Shown here in pieces: positions 53,849 through 63,817 of a stretch of 64,000 bases of DNA (position 1 is its first letter; the number at the start of each line of letters is the position of its first letter). The stretch is from Burkholderiales bacterium (lineage in GTDB: Bacteria > Pseudomonadota > Gammaproteobacteria > Burkholderiales > WYBJ01), in the NCBI GenBank assembly GCA_020848435.1, contig JADLAC010000026.1, forward strand, positions 60,793 to 124,792, given 5' to 3'. The notes below the pieces were generated by a model, which ran no database searches, was not told the DNA's origin, and was given only the letters and a program-made list of their open reading frames with translations. The position numbers were made by a program, and so were the translations under genes.

Positions 53849-53940
53849 GCGGCCCGGATCGAGCATCGCGACCGGCCGTGCCGCGTCCGGGCAGTCGGCG
53901 GCGCACCGCGCCGGTCGAACAACGCAGGGGAGGCACAGCC

Positions 53941-54966
53941 ATGAGCACACGCGGATTCGGTATCGCAACCGCGTCGCAGGAGCGCGCTTGGCCGCCCCTC
54001 GCCGTAGTGCTCGCGGTTTGCGCGCCTACCGCGCACGCGCTGGCGGCATCGGAAGCCATCGTCGCGCGTGCCTATCCGGTGAAGCCGATCCATTTCATCG
54101 TGGCTGCCCCGCCGGGCGGTCCCGCGGACGCGCTGACCCGCATGATCGCGCCGAAGCTCACCGAGATCTGGAATCAGCCGGTGGTCATCGACAATCGGCC
54201 GGGGGCCAATGGCATCATCGGCACCGAGATGACTGCCCGCGCCGCTCCCGACGGCTATACGATCGTCATGGTGGCCGCCGGTGTCGCCATCAATCCCAGC
54301 TTGTACAGGCGGGTGCCCTACGATCCGGTGCGCGATTTTTCGCCGGTCACGCAGGCGATCGCGCTGCCCAACGTCCTGGTCGTGCATCCCTCGCTCGGCG
54401 TTGCCGGCATCGCGGAGCTGGTGGCGGCGGCACGCGCCAAACCCGATACGATCGCGTTCGGCTCGGCCGGCAAGGGCACCTCGGGACACTTGGCGCTGGA
54501 GCTGTTGCAGCTCGTCTCGACGACCAGGTTCGTACACCTAGCCTCCAAGGGCGGAAGTCAGGCGCTGTCGGAGCTCCTGGGTGCGAAGGTGCATGCGCTT
54601 TTCAGTATCGGCTCCTCGGCGCTGCCGCACGTGCGCGCCGGACGCCTGAGCGCACTGGCGGTGACGAGTCCGAGCCGTAGCCGCGCCGCGCCCGAATTGC
54701 CGACGGTGGCAGAATCGGGCTATCCCGGCTTCGAAGCGTGCGGCTGGTTCGGCGTGCTGGCGCCTGCGAGTACGCCGAGCGCGATCGTGGCTAAGCTCAA
54801 TGCGGAAATTGCTCGCATCTTGCATTCACCGGAAGTCGAGCAGCGCCTGCTCGCGCAGGCCGCGGATCCGGTGGCGAGCGAGCCGGCGGCATTCGCACGG
54901 CATATCGCCCGCGAGACGCGCAAGTGGAAGCAGATCATCAAGCAGGCGGGGATCAAACCCGACTGA
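53941..54966 (+). CDS. Bug (TctC) family receptor
   Basis: A 341-residue receptor precursor with an extended N-region before the signal core (LAVVLAVCAPTAHALAASEA), then YPVKPIHFIVAAPPGG. VIDNRPGANGIIG, DGYTIVMV and VHLASKGGSQALSE follow; the last replaces the common VPYKG, hinting at a different ligand. GGGGAGG precedes ATG 53941. The exported methyltransferase gene begins 24 bp downstream on the same strand. Confidence 0.92.
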   Translation: MSTRGFGIATASQERAWPPLAVVLAVCAPTAHALAASEAIVARAYPVKPIHFIVAAPPGGPADALTRMIAPKLTEIWNQPVVIDNRPGANGIIGTEMTARAAPDGYTIVMVAAGVAINPSLYRRVPYDPVRDFSPVTQAIALPNVLVVHPSLGVAGIAELVAAARAKPDTIAFGSAGKGTSGHLALELLQLVSTTRFVHLASKGGSQALSELLGAKVHALFSIGSSALPHVRAGRLSALAVTSPSRSRAAPELPTVAESGYPGFEACGWFGVLAPASTPSAIVAKLNAEIARILHSPEVEQRLLAQAADPVASEPAAFARHIARETRKWKQIIKQAGIKPD

Positions 54967-54990
54967 TGCGAATCGGAAAGGAACAGCTCG

Positions 54991-55896
54991 ATGCACGAAC
55001 GTTCGAACTGGCTCGCGGCCGCATGGGTGCTCATCGCTGCATGTGTCCTGGGGATACCGGTGCGCGCGCAGACGCCGGCGGTCGAGTATGCCTTCGAGCC
55101 GGTCATCGGCATGCCGGGCAAGGATGTCGTCTGGGTGCCGACGCCCCCGCCGGTGGTGGAATTCATGCTCGACGTGGCGCAGCTCACGCCGCGCGATTTC
55201 GTCATCGACCTGGGATCGGGCGATGGGCGCATCGTGCTCGCAGCGGCCAAGCGCGGCGCGCGCGGGCTGGGTGTCGAGCTCAACGCCGACATGGTGCAGC
55301 TTTCCAACGACGAAGCCGCGCGCCTCGGGCTGAGCAAGCGGGCCGAGTTCGTGGTGAAAGACATGTTCCAGACCGATCTCGCGCCGGCATCGGTGCTGAC
55401 CACGTATCTGCTGCCCCATCTCAACGTCAAGGTTCGCCCGCAACTGCTCGCCCAGATGAAGCCGGGCTCGCGTGTGCTTACCTATGCCTTCCACATGGGC
55501 GAGTGGCAGCCGGACGCGGTGCTCCAGGTCAACGGGCTCACGGTGCACCTGTGGATCGTGCCGGCACGCGCGATGGGACTGTGGCGCTGGGATCACGACG
55601 GCATAGGCTTCACGCGCCACTACGAGATGAACGTGCGCCAGAGCTTCCAGCTCATCACTGGCTCGGCCAGCTCGAAGACGAGCTTCGCCTATCTGCGCGA
55701 CATGAAGCTCGAAGGCGACCGAATCAGCTTCACCCTCACCGAGGAGGCGGGGAGCGCGCTGGCGCAAACGCGCTACGAGGGACGCATCGAGGGCGACGCC
55801 ATCGTCGGCACCGCCCGCACCAACAATCAGGACGTGGTCCGAAGATGGAGCGCGACGCGGGTCGCGGGCCGCACCGACATCGAGCAGCGCAAGTAA
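54991..55896 (+). CDS. Class I SAM-dependent methyltransferase with signal peptide (paralogue)
   Basis: A 301-residue paralogue of the protein at 30141-30968. Signal peptide LAAAWVLIAACVLGIPVRAQ, then GKDVVWVPTPPPVVEFML, SAM motif DFVIDLGSGDGRIVLAAAKRGARGLGVELN and a C-terminal beta domain ending in repeated T-x-E strands (about 235-290). The central 120 residues are nearly the same as in the paralogue. It follows a Bug receptor gene directly. Whether it methylates anything in the periplasm, or uses the fold otherwise, is unknown. Confidence 0.85.
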   Translation: MHERSNWLAAAWVLIAACVLGIPVRAQTPAVEYAFEPVIGMPGKDVVWVPTPPPVVEFMLDVAQLTPRDFVIDLGSGDGRIVLAAAKRGARGLGVELNADMVQLSNDEAARLGLSKRAEFVVKDMFQTDLAPASVLTTYLLPHLNVKVRPQLLAQMKPGSRVLTYAFHMGEWQPDAVLQVNGLTVHLWIVPARAMGLWRWDHDGIGFTRHYEMNVRQSFQLITGSASSKTSFAYLRDMKLEGDRISFTLTEEAGSALAQTRYEGRIEGDAIVGTARTNNQDVVRRWSATRVAGRTDIEQRK

Positions 55897-55937
55897 CGCG
55901 GCCCGGCCGCGGCCGCGCAACCCAGGAGAACACGATC

Positions 55938-57302
55938 ATGGCATTCGGCGTATTCGACATGCAACTGTTGCAGCACGTATTCAGCACCGAGGAGCTGCGC
56001 AATATTTTCTGCGAGCAGGCCCGCGTGCAGAAATGGTATGACTTCGAAGCCGCGCTCGCGCTGGAGCAGGCCGAGCTCGGCATCATCCCGCGCGCGGCGG
56101 CACAGGAGATCGCAGCCAAGGCCAAGGTCGAAGACGTCGACCTGGTGGCGATCGGGGCGGAAGTGAGGAACGTCAAGCATCCGCTGGTGCCGGCGTTGCG
56201 AGCGCTGTCGAAGCTGTGCCGCGGCGATCTCGGCGAGTACGTGCACTTCGGCCCGACCACCCAGGACGTGCTCGACACTGGCACCATGCTGCAATTGAAA
56301 GAAGCCCACGCGATATTCCTGCGCGACTTGAAGGAGGTCGGGCGCTTGCTCTACAAGCTCGCCGACGAGCATCGTGCGACGCCGATGACCGGGCGCACCC
56401 ACGCCGTGCAAGCCTTGCCGATCACCTTCGGCCACAAGTGCGCCGTATGGCTCTCCGAGGTGAGCCGTCATTACGAGCGTTTCCGCCAGCTCGAAGCGCG
56501 CGTGTTCGTCGGTAGCCTGGTGGGCGCAGTGGGCACCCAAGCCTCCTACGGCGATAAGGCCTTCGAGCTCGACGCGCGGGTCATGCAGCGCCTGGGCCTG
56601 GGCGTGGCCGACATCAATTGGCAGCCCGCTCGCGATCGCTTCGCCGAGTACGCGAATCTGATCGCGCTCGCGGGCGGCACTTTCGGCAAGATCGGCAACG
56701 AGATCCTCAACTGCGAGCGCAACGAAATCGACGAACTGGAAGAGCCCTTCAACGTCGGCAAGGTAGGCTCCTCGACGATGCCGCACAAGCGCAATCCGTC
56801 GATCTGCGAGAACCTCGTGACGCTGGGACGGATGGTGCGGCCGAGCGCGCAGGCGGCGCTCGAGGCGATGTTCGTCGAGCACGAGCGCGATGGTGCGGTC
56901 TGGCGCATGGAATGGAAGGCGCTGCCCGAATCCTGCATGATGATGGGCGCGATGCTATTCCAGATGAAGTACGTCCTGTCGGGGCTGGTGGTTCGCCCGC
57001 ACCACATGCTGCGCAATCTCAAGCTGCTGGGCGGGTTCCTGCTCTCGGAGCGCGTCATGTTCGCCATCGCCGACAAGGTCGGCAAGCAGACGGCGCACGA
57101 GCTGGTCTACGAAGCCTCCATGCGGGGACTGGAGGGCGGCATGACGTTCGAGCAGGCGCTATTCGAGAACGCGCGCGTGCGCGCGGCGCTCAGCGACGAA
57201 GAGCTACGTGCCGCGCTCGACCCGGCCACCTACATCGGATTCGCCCCGCAGATCGTCGATCGCGTGTTGCAGCAGCAGCGCGCGCTCGGCTGGATGGATT
57301 AG
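55938..57302 (+). CDS. Adenylosuccinate lyase / CMLE-type lyase (fumarase superfamily)
   Basis: A 454-residue lyase. The superfamily signature is GSSTMPHKRNPSICE (about 274-288), with TTQDVLDTG and GRTHAVQALPITFG as the two other active-site regions. The set is that of adenylosuccinate lyase and 3-carboxymuconate cycloisomerase-like proteins; neighbours are catabolic and not purine genes, so a lyase on a substituted succinate is more likely. AGGAG lies 10-14 bases before ATG 55938. On the same strand as the receptor and methyltransferase genes. Confidence 0.9.
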   Translation: MAFGVFDMQLLQHVFSTEELRNIFCEQARVQKWYDFEAALALEQAELGIIPRAAAQEIAAKAKVEDVDLVAIGAEVRNVKHPLVPALRALSKLCRGDLGEYVHFGPTTQDVLDTGTMLQLKEAHAIFLRDLKEVGRLLYKLADEHRATPMTGRTHAVQALPITFGHKCAVWLSEVSRHYERFRQLEARVFVGSLVGAVGTQASYGDKAFELDARVMQRLGLGVADINWQPARDRFAEYANLIALAGGTFGKIGNEILNCERNEIDELEEPFNVGKVGSSTMPHKRNPSICENLVTLGRMVRPSAQAALEAMFVEHERDGAVWRMEWKALPESCMMMGAMLFQMKYVLSGLVVRPHHMLRNLKLLGGFLLSERVMFAIADKVGKQTAHELVYEASMRGLEGGMTFEQALFENARVRAALSDEELRAALDPATYIGFAPQIVDRVLQQQRALGWMD

Positions 57303-57438
57303 CCCCGCCGCGGCGCGCGGGCGTTGCGTGCGCCGCCGTCAGCTCGGAGTGCTCGATGCATGCGCGCGCAATGGGCCTCGTAGGCGCTCGCGTTCCAACT
57401 CGCCCACGCGGCGCGCAAACCTCCGGGGCGCACAGGCT

Positions 57439-58530
57439 TCAGGCGCTGTATTTCTTCAGCACCTTCTGATCGAACTTCAGGCCGAACCCCGGCCTCTGCG
57501 GCACGACCAGGTCGCCGCTCGCCTTGTCCACGGTGGGCACTTCTTCCCACAGCGGCGCCGACCACGGCATGTATTCCACCGTCAGGCCGTTCGGAATGGC
57601 GGCGATGAGATGCACCTGGAATTCCGGCACCAGGTGGCTCACCACCGGGCGATTGAATGCCTGCGCCATGCCCGCGATTTTCAGCAAGCCCGTCACGCCG
57701 CCCGCGCGCACCAGGTCGATCATCACGATGTCGACCGAGCCGGCCTCGAGCATGTGCCGAAACGGCACGCTGCCGTAGACATATTCGCCGCCCGCGATCG
57801 GGGTGGATAGGGCTTCGGTGACGCGCGCGAGCCCACGGTAGTCGTCGTGCGCGCTCACGTCCTCCAGCCAGAACAGGCGCATCGGCTCGATGCGCGTGCC
57901 GATGTCGATCGCCTGGTGCACGCTCCAGATCTGATTGATATCGCACATGAGGTCGGTATCGAAGCCGATCGCCTCGCGCATGAGCTTGATGCGCTCGACT
58001 TCCTGCTCGGGACGGGCGTTGCCGCCGAGCTGGGTCTTCATCTGGCGGAAGCCTCGCACCTTCAGCATCGGCCCCGCTCTTACGATGTGCTCGAGCGGGA
58101 ACGTACGCATGAGGGCACCGCTCGCGTACGTCGGCACGCGCGGACGATAACCGCCGGCGAGCGTCCAAACGGGCAGGTCGAGCGCCTTGCCCTTGATATC
58201 CCAGAGCGCGATGTCGATCGCCGAGAGGGCCAACTGCACAATGCCGCCCGGCCCCGAGCTCCCGGCCGCGTTCTGTAGCTTCTTGATGACGCCTTCGATG
58301 TTGAGCGGATCCTCGCCTTGCGCGATCGCCGCCAGATCCTCCACCGCGGCGCGCAGCGAGCGGCTGAGGGCGGCGCCGAAGAAGGTGATGCCGACGCCTT
58401 CGATGCCGGCGTCGGTTCTCAATTCGAGCGTGACGATTTCGCGCACCGCGCCCGGGACCTGCGGTCCGCCCGCGAGGGGCTCGTCCGCAGGCAGGCGAAC
58501 CAGATGACATACGGCACCGGTAATCTTCAT
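57439..58530 (-). CDS. Mandelate racemase / muconate lactonizing enzyme family protein
   Basis: A 363-residue enolase-superfamily enzyme. The N-terminal capping domain is followed by the barrel, with Lys in RQMKTQL (about 165), metal ligands in CDINQIW (Asp about 197), WLEDV (Glu about 223) and AGGEY (Glu about 248), and a general acid/base His in VSHLVPEFQ (about 299). So the metal site is complete and a proton abstraction next to a carboxylate is expected, probably dehydration or racemisation of a sugar acid or similar. AAGGAG precedes the ATG. Lies between two lyase genes. Confidence 0.92.
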   Translation of the reverse strand: MKITGAVCHLVRLPADEPLAGGPQVPGAVREIVTLELRTDAGIEGVGITFFGAALSRSLRAAVEDLAAIAQGEDPLNIEGVIKKLQNAAGSSGPGGIVQLALSAIDIALWDIKGKALDLPVWTLAGGYRPRVPTYASGALMRTFPLEHIVRAGPMLKVRGFRQMKTQLGGNARPEQEVERIKLMREAIGFDTDLMCDINQIWSVHQAIDIGTRIEPMRLFWLEDVSAHDDYRGLARVTEALSTPIAGGEYVYGSVPFRHMLEAGSVDIVMIDLVRAGGVTGLLKIAGMAQAFNRPVVSHLVPEFQVHLIAAIPNGLTVEYMPWSAPLWEEVPTVDKASGDLVVPQRPGFGLKFDQKVLKKYSA

Positions 58531-58653
58531 CGCATCTCCTTCTCGGCGTGTGAGTCGGAACGATTCGATTCTACCCCCGCCTCGGGCGGCAGGGGGCGCG
58601 CATCCAGGCCGCGGAGAGTATGCTGTAGCGATCGAACAGCGTGGAGACGCGCC

Positions 58654-60054
<1,401 letters not shown>

Positions 60055-60093
60055 CGAGCAGCCGCCGGCTGGACGTAGCGCCGCTGCGCCACG

Positions 60094-61065
60094 TCATTGG
60101 GCTTCGATCCTCGCTTGTCTTATGACGTCGCTCCACTTGGCGATTTCGGCGCGGATATAGGCGCCGAACCCATCGGGACTGGTGTGCTCGGGCTCGGCGC
60201 CCTGGCCGATCAGGATCTGCTTGACGCCAGGCTGCGCCAGCGTGGTCTCGAGCTCGCGATTGAGCTTCATGATGGTGGCCGGGGCGGTACCGGTGGGCAC
60301 GACCATGCCCCACCAGCCCGTGAACGCGTAGCCCGGCACGCCCGACTCGTCCACGGTCGGCACCTCGGGCAGCGCGGCCGAACGCTTCGGCGTCGACACC
60401 GCAAGGGCGCGCACGCGCTGTGCCTTGATGTGCGGCATGACGGACAGGATGGTCGCGAAGCCCTGCGACACGCGCCCGCCGAGCAGATCGATCAGCGCCG
60501 GCCCGCCGCCCTTGTAATGCACCGGTGCGATCTTGATGCCGGTCATCGAGATCAGCAGCTCCATGGCGATGTGGGTGGTGCTGCCCGCTCCGGAGGTGGA
60601 GTAGTTGAGCTTGCCGGGATTCGATTTCGCGTGCTTGATGAGCTCGGCCACGGACTGTACGGGCAGCGCCGGATGCACGACGAGTACCGTCGGTGAGGTC
60701 GCGATGAGCGCGACGGGGCTCAAATCGCGCAATGTGTCGTAGGGCAGCTTCTTGACGAGCGAGGGGTTGGTGGCGAGGTTCACATTGGCCATGAGCAGCG
60801 TGTAGCCGTCCGGGGTCGCTTTCGCCGTGAGCTCGGTGCCGATGACGCCGCTTGCGCCGCCCCGATTGTCGACGATGACGGGTTGTCCCCACGCTTCCGT
60901 GAACTTGGTCGCGACCAGGCGCGCGACGATGTCGTTGGTGCCGCCGGGTGCGAACGGCACGATGAAGCGTATCGGCCGGCTCGGGTAGGGCTGGGCGTGC
61001 AGATCGGATACAGCCGCCGCAATCAAGAAGGCGGGAATGAAAGCGAGGATGCCGAAGCGGACCAT
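60094..61065 (-). CDS. Bug (TctC) family receptor, third gene of the UGSC operon
   Basis: A 323-residue exported receptor. Signal peptide FGILAFIPAFLIAAAVSDLHAQ, mature start YPSRPIRFIVPFAPGG, then IVDNRGGASGVIG, DGYTLLMAN and APVHYKGGGPALIDLLGG. AAGGA precedes ATG 61065. It follows the UGSC and partner genes on the same strand after 126 bp, so it probably belongs to the same transcription unit and may bind the compound handled by that pathway. Confidence 0.92.
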   Translation of the reverse strand: MVRFGILAFIPAFLIAAAVSDLHAQPYPSRPIRFIVPFAPGGTNDIVARLVATKFTEAWGQPVIVDNRGGASGVIGTELTAKATPDGYTLLMANVNLATNPSLVKKLPYDTLRDLSPVALIATSPTVLVVHPALPVQSVAELIKHAKSNPGKLNYSTSGAGSTTHIAMELLISMTGIKIAPVHYKGGGPALIDLLGGRVSQGFATILSVMPHIKAQRVRALAVSTPKRSAALPEVPTVDESGVPGYAFTGWWGMVVPTGTAPATIMKLNRELETTLAQPGVKQILIGQGAEPEHTSPDGFGAYIRAEIAKWSDVIRQARIEAQ

Positions 61066-61191
61066 GTCGTTGTCCTTCGCTCGCGTACGCTGTGGCGCTG
61101 AAAGGAAAGCGGCTCCCGGGGTGAGCACCAGCGCGGGCGCGAGCCCGCAGGGTACGAATTCGGGGAGCCGCGTCGAGCGCGTGACCGTGGG

Positions 61192-62211
61192 CTACAGACC
61201 GCGGATCACACGGGTCTGAGGCATGCCCGCGCCGATGTACACGTTCTGCGGGCCGGGTCCGCCGGCCACCACGACATACATTTCGTCCGGACTGTGCGCG
61301 CGCCATACGCTGTGCACATCGCCGCGCCCGGCCGCGCATTCGGTCGACGAGAAGGTCTCGGCGAAATGATCGATGGGCAGCCGCGCAAGCTGCCACAACC
61401 GTTCCTGGACGTCGCGCTTGGTGAGGCCGGCTTCGTAAAGCGAGCGCGCATGATTCACGCCGAGCAGCAGCAGCGCACCATCGCCGCCACCGTACATGGG
61501 CGGCATGTTGGTCGCTATCTGGCGCAGGATTTCCTCCGGACCCACGCCTTCGCCGCCCGAGATGTTGCAGAAATTCGACGCCTTGAACACGGTCACGGTG
61601 CTCTGCTCGCGCTGGAAGCCGCGCTCGACGTGGAACGGCGTCCAGGGGTTCTCTTCTTCGTTTTCGCCGCAGATGTACGAATAGCGCAGCGGAGAGCCGA
61701 ATGCCACTTTCGAATACACCCCGGGCAGGGCGCCGCCGACGTTGTAGAGGATCAGCCGTATGGCGCGCCCGATCGTGGCATTGGCGCGCCAACCTGGTCC
61801 CAGGCAGCCCGTGCCGTAGTTGATGTCGAGCTTCTGCCGCACGGGTCCGTTCACCAGCAGAAACGGGGTCATGGGATTGGTCGTGACCTGCATCAGCTCC
61901 AGCGGATACGAAGGATCGAGCAAGCCTTCGACTGCGGCGATGATGACGGGCATGTACTCGGGGCGGCAGCCCGCCATGACGGCATTGATGGCGAGGACTT
62001 CGACCGTCGCGCGTCCTTTGCGCGGCGGCAGAACGCCGATCAGCTCCTCGGCATCTCGGCCGGATGCGGCGATGAACTCCAGCACGGTGTCGCGATCCGC
62101 GGGAATGATGGGCAGCCCGTCGGTCCATCCGGCCTCGTAGGCCTGCTCGTAGGCGCGGCGCAGGAGCTGGGCCGCTGATTCACCTCTAACATGCGTCTCG
62201 GCTTGTGCCAT
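61192..62211 (-). CDS. Conserved partner of the UGSC selenoprotein, function unknown
   Basis: A 339-residue soluble protein. AYEAGWTDGLPIIPADRDTV (about 25-44) opens the conserved part; NYGTGCLGPGWRANATIGRA, YICGENEEENPWTPFHVERGF and SNFCNISGGEGVG are distinctive, with several Cys (including CRPEY, TGCLG, YICGE, NFCN) that could serve redox or metal roles. I know proteins of this type only as neighbours of UGSC-family proteins; no activity is established to my knowledge. ATG 62211 with GGGGAG upstream is preferred; an in-frame GTG (62229) overlaps the selenoprotein stop. Confidence 0.8.
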   Translation of the reverse strand: MAQAETHVRGESAAQLLRRAYEQAYEAGWTDGLPIIPADRDTVLEFIAASGRDAEELIGVLPPRKGRATVEVLAINAVMAGCRPEYMPVIIAAVEGLLDPSYPLELMQVTTNPMTPFLLVNGPVRQKLDINYGTGCLGPGWRANATIGRAIRLILYNVGGALPGVYSKVAFGSPLRYSYICGENEEENPWTPFHVERGFQREQSTVTVFKASNFCNISGGEGVGPEEILRQIATNMPPMYGGGDGALLLLGVNHARSLYEAGLTKRDVQERLWQLARLPIDHFAETFSSTECAAGRGDVHSVWRAHSPDEMYVVVAGGPGPQNVYIGAGMPQTRVIRGL

Positions 62212-62225
62212 GGCCAGCTCCCCGC

Positions 62226-62873
62226 TCACACCGGCACCGAAGAGCGCACGACGCCCTGCGGCCGTATCTGTTGCCTCGCGACGTCTTTCAGGCGGCGCTC
62301 GATTTCCGCCGGCGGCAGCGTCAGCCCGTCGATCACCGTCTGCAACATCGCTTCGGCGCGCGGCCGCAGCGCGTCCGGTTCGAGCTGTCGTATCGGGTTG
62401 GGAGTGACGGCGATGATGATGTAGGGATAGCCTTGGGTCGAGGACATGCGCCGCGCGAACTGCGCGAACGTGTCGGTCGCCACCATGACAGCGGGTATGC
62501 CGCGTTGTTCCAGGGCAGGGGTGACGTGGCTACACCACGTCGTGCAGGCGCCTCAATCGCCGCTCGCGGTGAGCACGGCGTCCACGCGCCCGGCGAGGTC
62601 GTCCAGGCGCCCGTGCAAGGTATCGAGCAGCTTCCCGTCGCGCAGCGGAATCTCGCGCACCGGCTGCTCCTCCACGAGCTTCACGTCATAGCGCTCCTGC
62701 AGCAGCGCGCCTATGGCCCTGAGGATATGGACGGCCGACGGCCGCCAGTTCGGCAGCAGCCCGATCGTCTTGCCGTTGAGGCTCGCCGGCCGCGGCGCGA
62801 TGGTGCTATTCGGCGTCGTCTCGTCCAGGTACACCGCCAGCGGCGACAACATGCTGAGCTCGAGGGATGACAT
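62226..62873 (-). CDS. UGSC-family selenoprotein, UGA read as selenocysteine at residue 107
   Basis: The frame from ATG 62873 runs through an in-frame TGA (62555-62553) and continues to the stop at 62228-62226, 215 residues with Sec107. The context is TASGD-U-GACTTWCSHV, matching the Sec-Gly-Ser/Ala-Cys motif that names the UGSC family; after it GIPAVMVATDTFAQFAR continues the family fold. The N-terminal part has the GKTIGLLPNWRP segment. A Sec-x2-Cys pair suggests redox or metal chemistry; the reaction is unknown. AGGAG lies 7 bases before the ATG. A SECIS-like hairpin follows the UGA. First gene of an operon with the partner and a Bug receptor. Confidence 0.88.
62523..62541 (-). promoter_or_regulatory. 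Putative bacterial SECIS hairpin
   Basis: In the mRNA, GACGTGG-UGUAG-CCACGUC forms a perfect 7-bp stem with a 5-base loop. The loop begins 18 nt after the UGA and has G at its second position, within the usual limits for bacterial SECIS elements (apical loop about 16-37 nt downstream, G among its first two bases). The hairpin lies within the coding region. Confidence 0.7.
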
Positions 62874-62901
62874 GGCGCTCTCCTGCGTAGAAGGGAAAAC
62901 C

Positions 62902-62919
62902 AACTTGTACGGACAAGTT
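62902..62919. promoter_or_regulatory. Operator, likely GntR/HutC type
   Basis: AACTTGT-ACGG-ACAAGTT, a perfect 7-bp inverted repeat with 4-bp centre, of the GT/AC dyad type bound by HutC-subfamily GntR regulators. It overlaps the predicted transcription start of the UGSC operon and lies upstream of the divergent gntR gene. Confidence 0.7.
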
Positions 62920-62948
62920 ACGGTACGCCGTGTTCGAGCCGCTGTCAA
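62920..62948 (-). promoter_or_regulatory. Promoter of the UGSC operon
   Basis: Minus-strand TTGACA (62948-62943), a 17-bp spacer and TACCGT (62925-62920). Transcription would start near 62913, inside the operator, giving a leader of about 40 nt. This layout fits repression by the adjacent GntR protein. Confidence 0.55.
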
Positions 62949-62970
62949 TGCATGCTTGCGCGTATAGAAT
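62942..62970 (+). promoter_or_regulatory. Promoter of the gntR gene
   Basis: CTGTCA (62942-62947), 17 bp, TAGAAT (62965-62970). The -35 region is shared back-to-back with the -35 of the UGSC promoter. The -10 is a good match; the -35 is moderate. Confidence 0.4.
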
Positions 62971-63052
62971 TCGCGACCGAGCCGCGCGGCGGTGCAGCGG
63001 CAGAGCCGGCCGAGCGACATCTTCTCGATGGAATGAACTGCAAGAGCCTGGC

Positions 63053-63817
63053 ATGAGCGCCGATCAAGACAACAGCCAGCGCCGCCCGCGCTATCTCGCG
63101 CTCGCCGAAGAGATCAGCCGCGCGGTCGCGGAGGGCGCGTATGCCGTCGGCACGCTCTTGCCGAGCGAGGCCGAGCTGTGCGATCGCCATCGTGTCAGCC
63201 GGCACACGGTGCGCGAATCGCTGCGTGTCCTGCAGGAGATGGGGCTGGTCGCGCGCCACCAGGGTCTCGGCACGCGCATCACGGCGGCGACCGCCCCTGC
63301 GCGTTACGTGCTCGCGATGGACGCGATCCCCGATCTGTGGGAATACGTGAAGAACACCGAGCTCAAGGTTGTGCGCAGCAAGCTCGTCAAGGCGCGCGAC
63401 GCACTCACGCCATTGCCGGGCGATCAGATCGCATCCTGGCGCCTGCTGGAAGCCGTGAGGTACATGAAGTCGGGCGAGCCAATCGCCTGGAAGCAGGTGT
63501 ACATCGACGCCCGCTACGACGTGGTCTCGGGCGCGATCGGCAAGCGTACCGTTCCGATTTACTCGCTGATCGAGCAGCGCTACGGCGTGAAGACGCAAAA
63601 GGTGCGGCAGGAAATCAGCGCGATCGCGATCCCGCCGGACGCGGCGCGTGCGCTAGCGGTGAAGCGCGGCTCCTCGGGCCTCGCGATCCTGCGTCATTAT
63701 GTGTCGACGGACGAGCGCGTATTCGAAGTGACGATGAGCCTCTATCCGGCGAATCGCTTCCGCTACAGCGTCGAGCTCAATCTGGAGCGCGGCAACGGCC
63801 GCTCACTAGCTAGCTAG
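63053..63817 (+). CDS. GntR-family transcriptional regulator (HutC/UTRA type)
   Basis: A 254-residue regulator. The N-terminal winged helix (about 14-80) has YLALAEEISRAVAEGAYAVGTLLPSEAELC and the recognition helix region RHRVSRHTVRESLRVLQEMGL. The C-terminal UTRA ligand domain (about 95-250) shows RLLEAVRYMKSGEPIAW and VPIYSLIEQRYG. It is divergent from the UGSC operon and most likely represses it through the operator at 62902-62919; the effector may be the pathway substrate. ATG 63053 is chosen because it leaves room for the promoter. Confidence 0.93.
   Translation: MSADQDNSQRRPRYLALAEEISRAVAEGAYAVGTLLPSEAELCDRHRVSRHTVRESLRVLQEMGLVARHQGLGTRITAATAPARYVLAMDAIPDLWEYVKNTELKVVRSKLVKARDALTPLPGDQIASWRLLEAVRYMKSGEPIAWKQVYIDARYDVVSGAIGKRTVPIYSLIEQRYGVKTQKVRQEISAIAIPPDAARALAVKRGSSGLAILRHYVSTDERVFEVTMSLYPANRFRYSVELNLERGNGRSLAS

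Noticed and set aside
62553..63020. UGSC gene as a 155-codon gene ending at the TGA, with a separate 86-codon gene downstream
   Set aside because: Same frame on both sides of the TGA, the UG-x-C motif spans it, and a SECIS-like hairpin follows; one selenoprotein explains all three.
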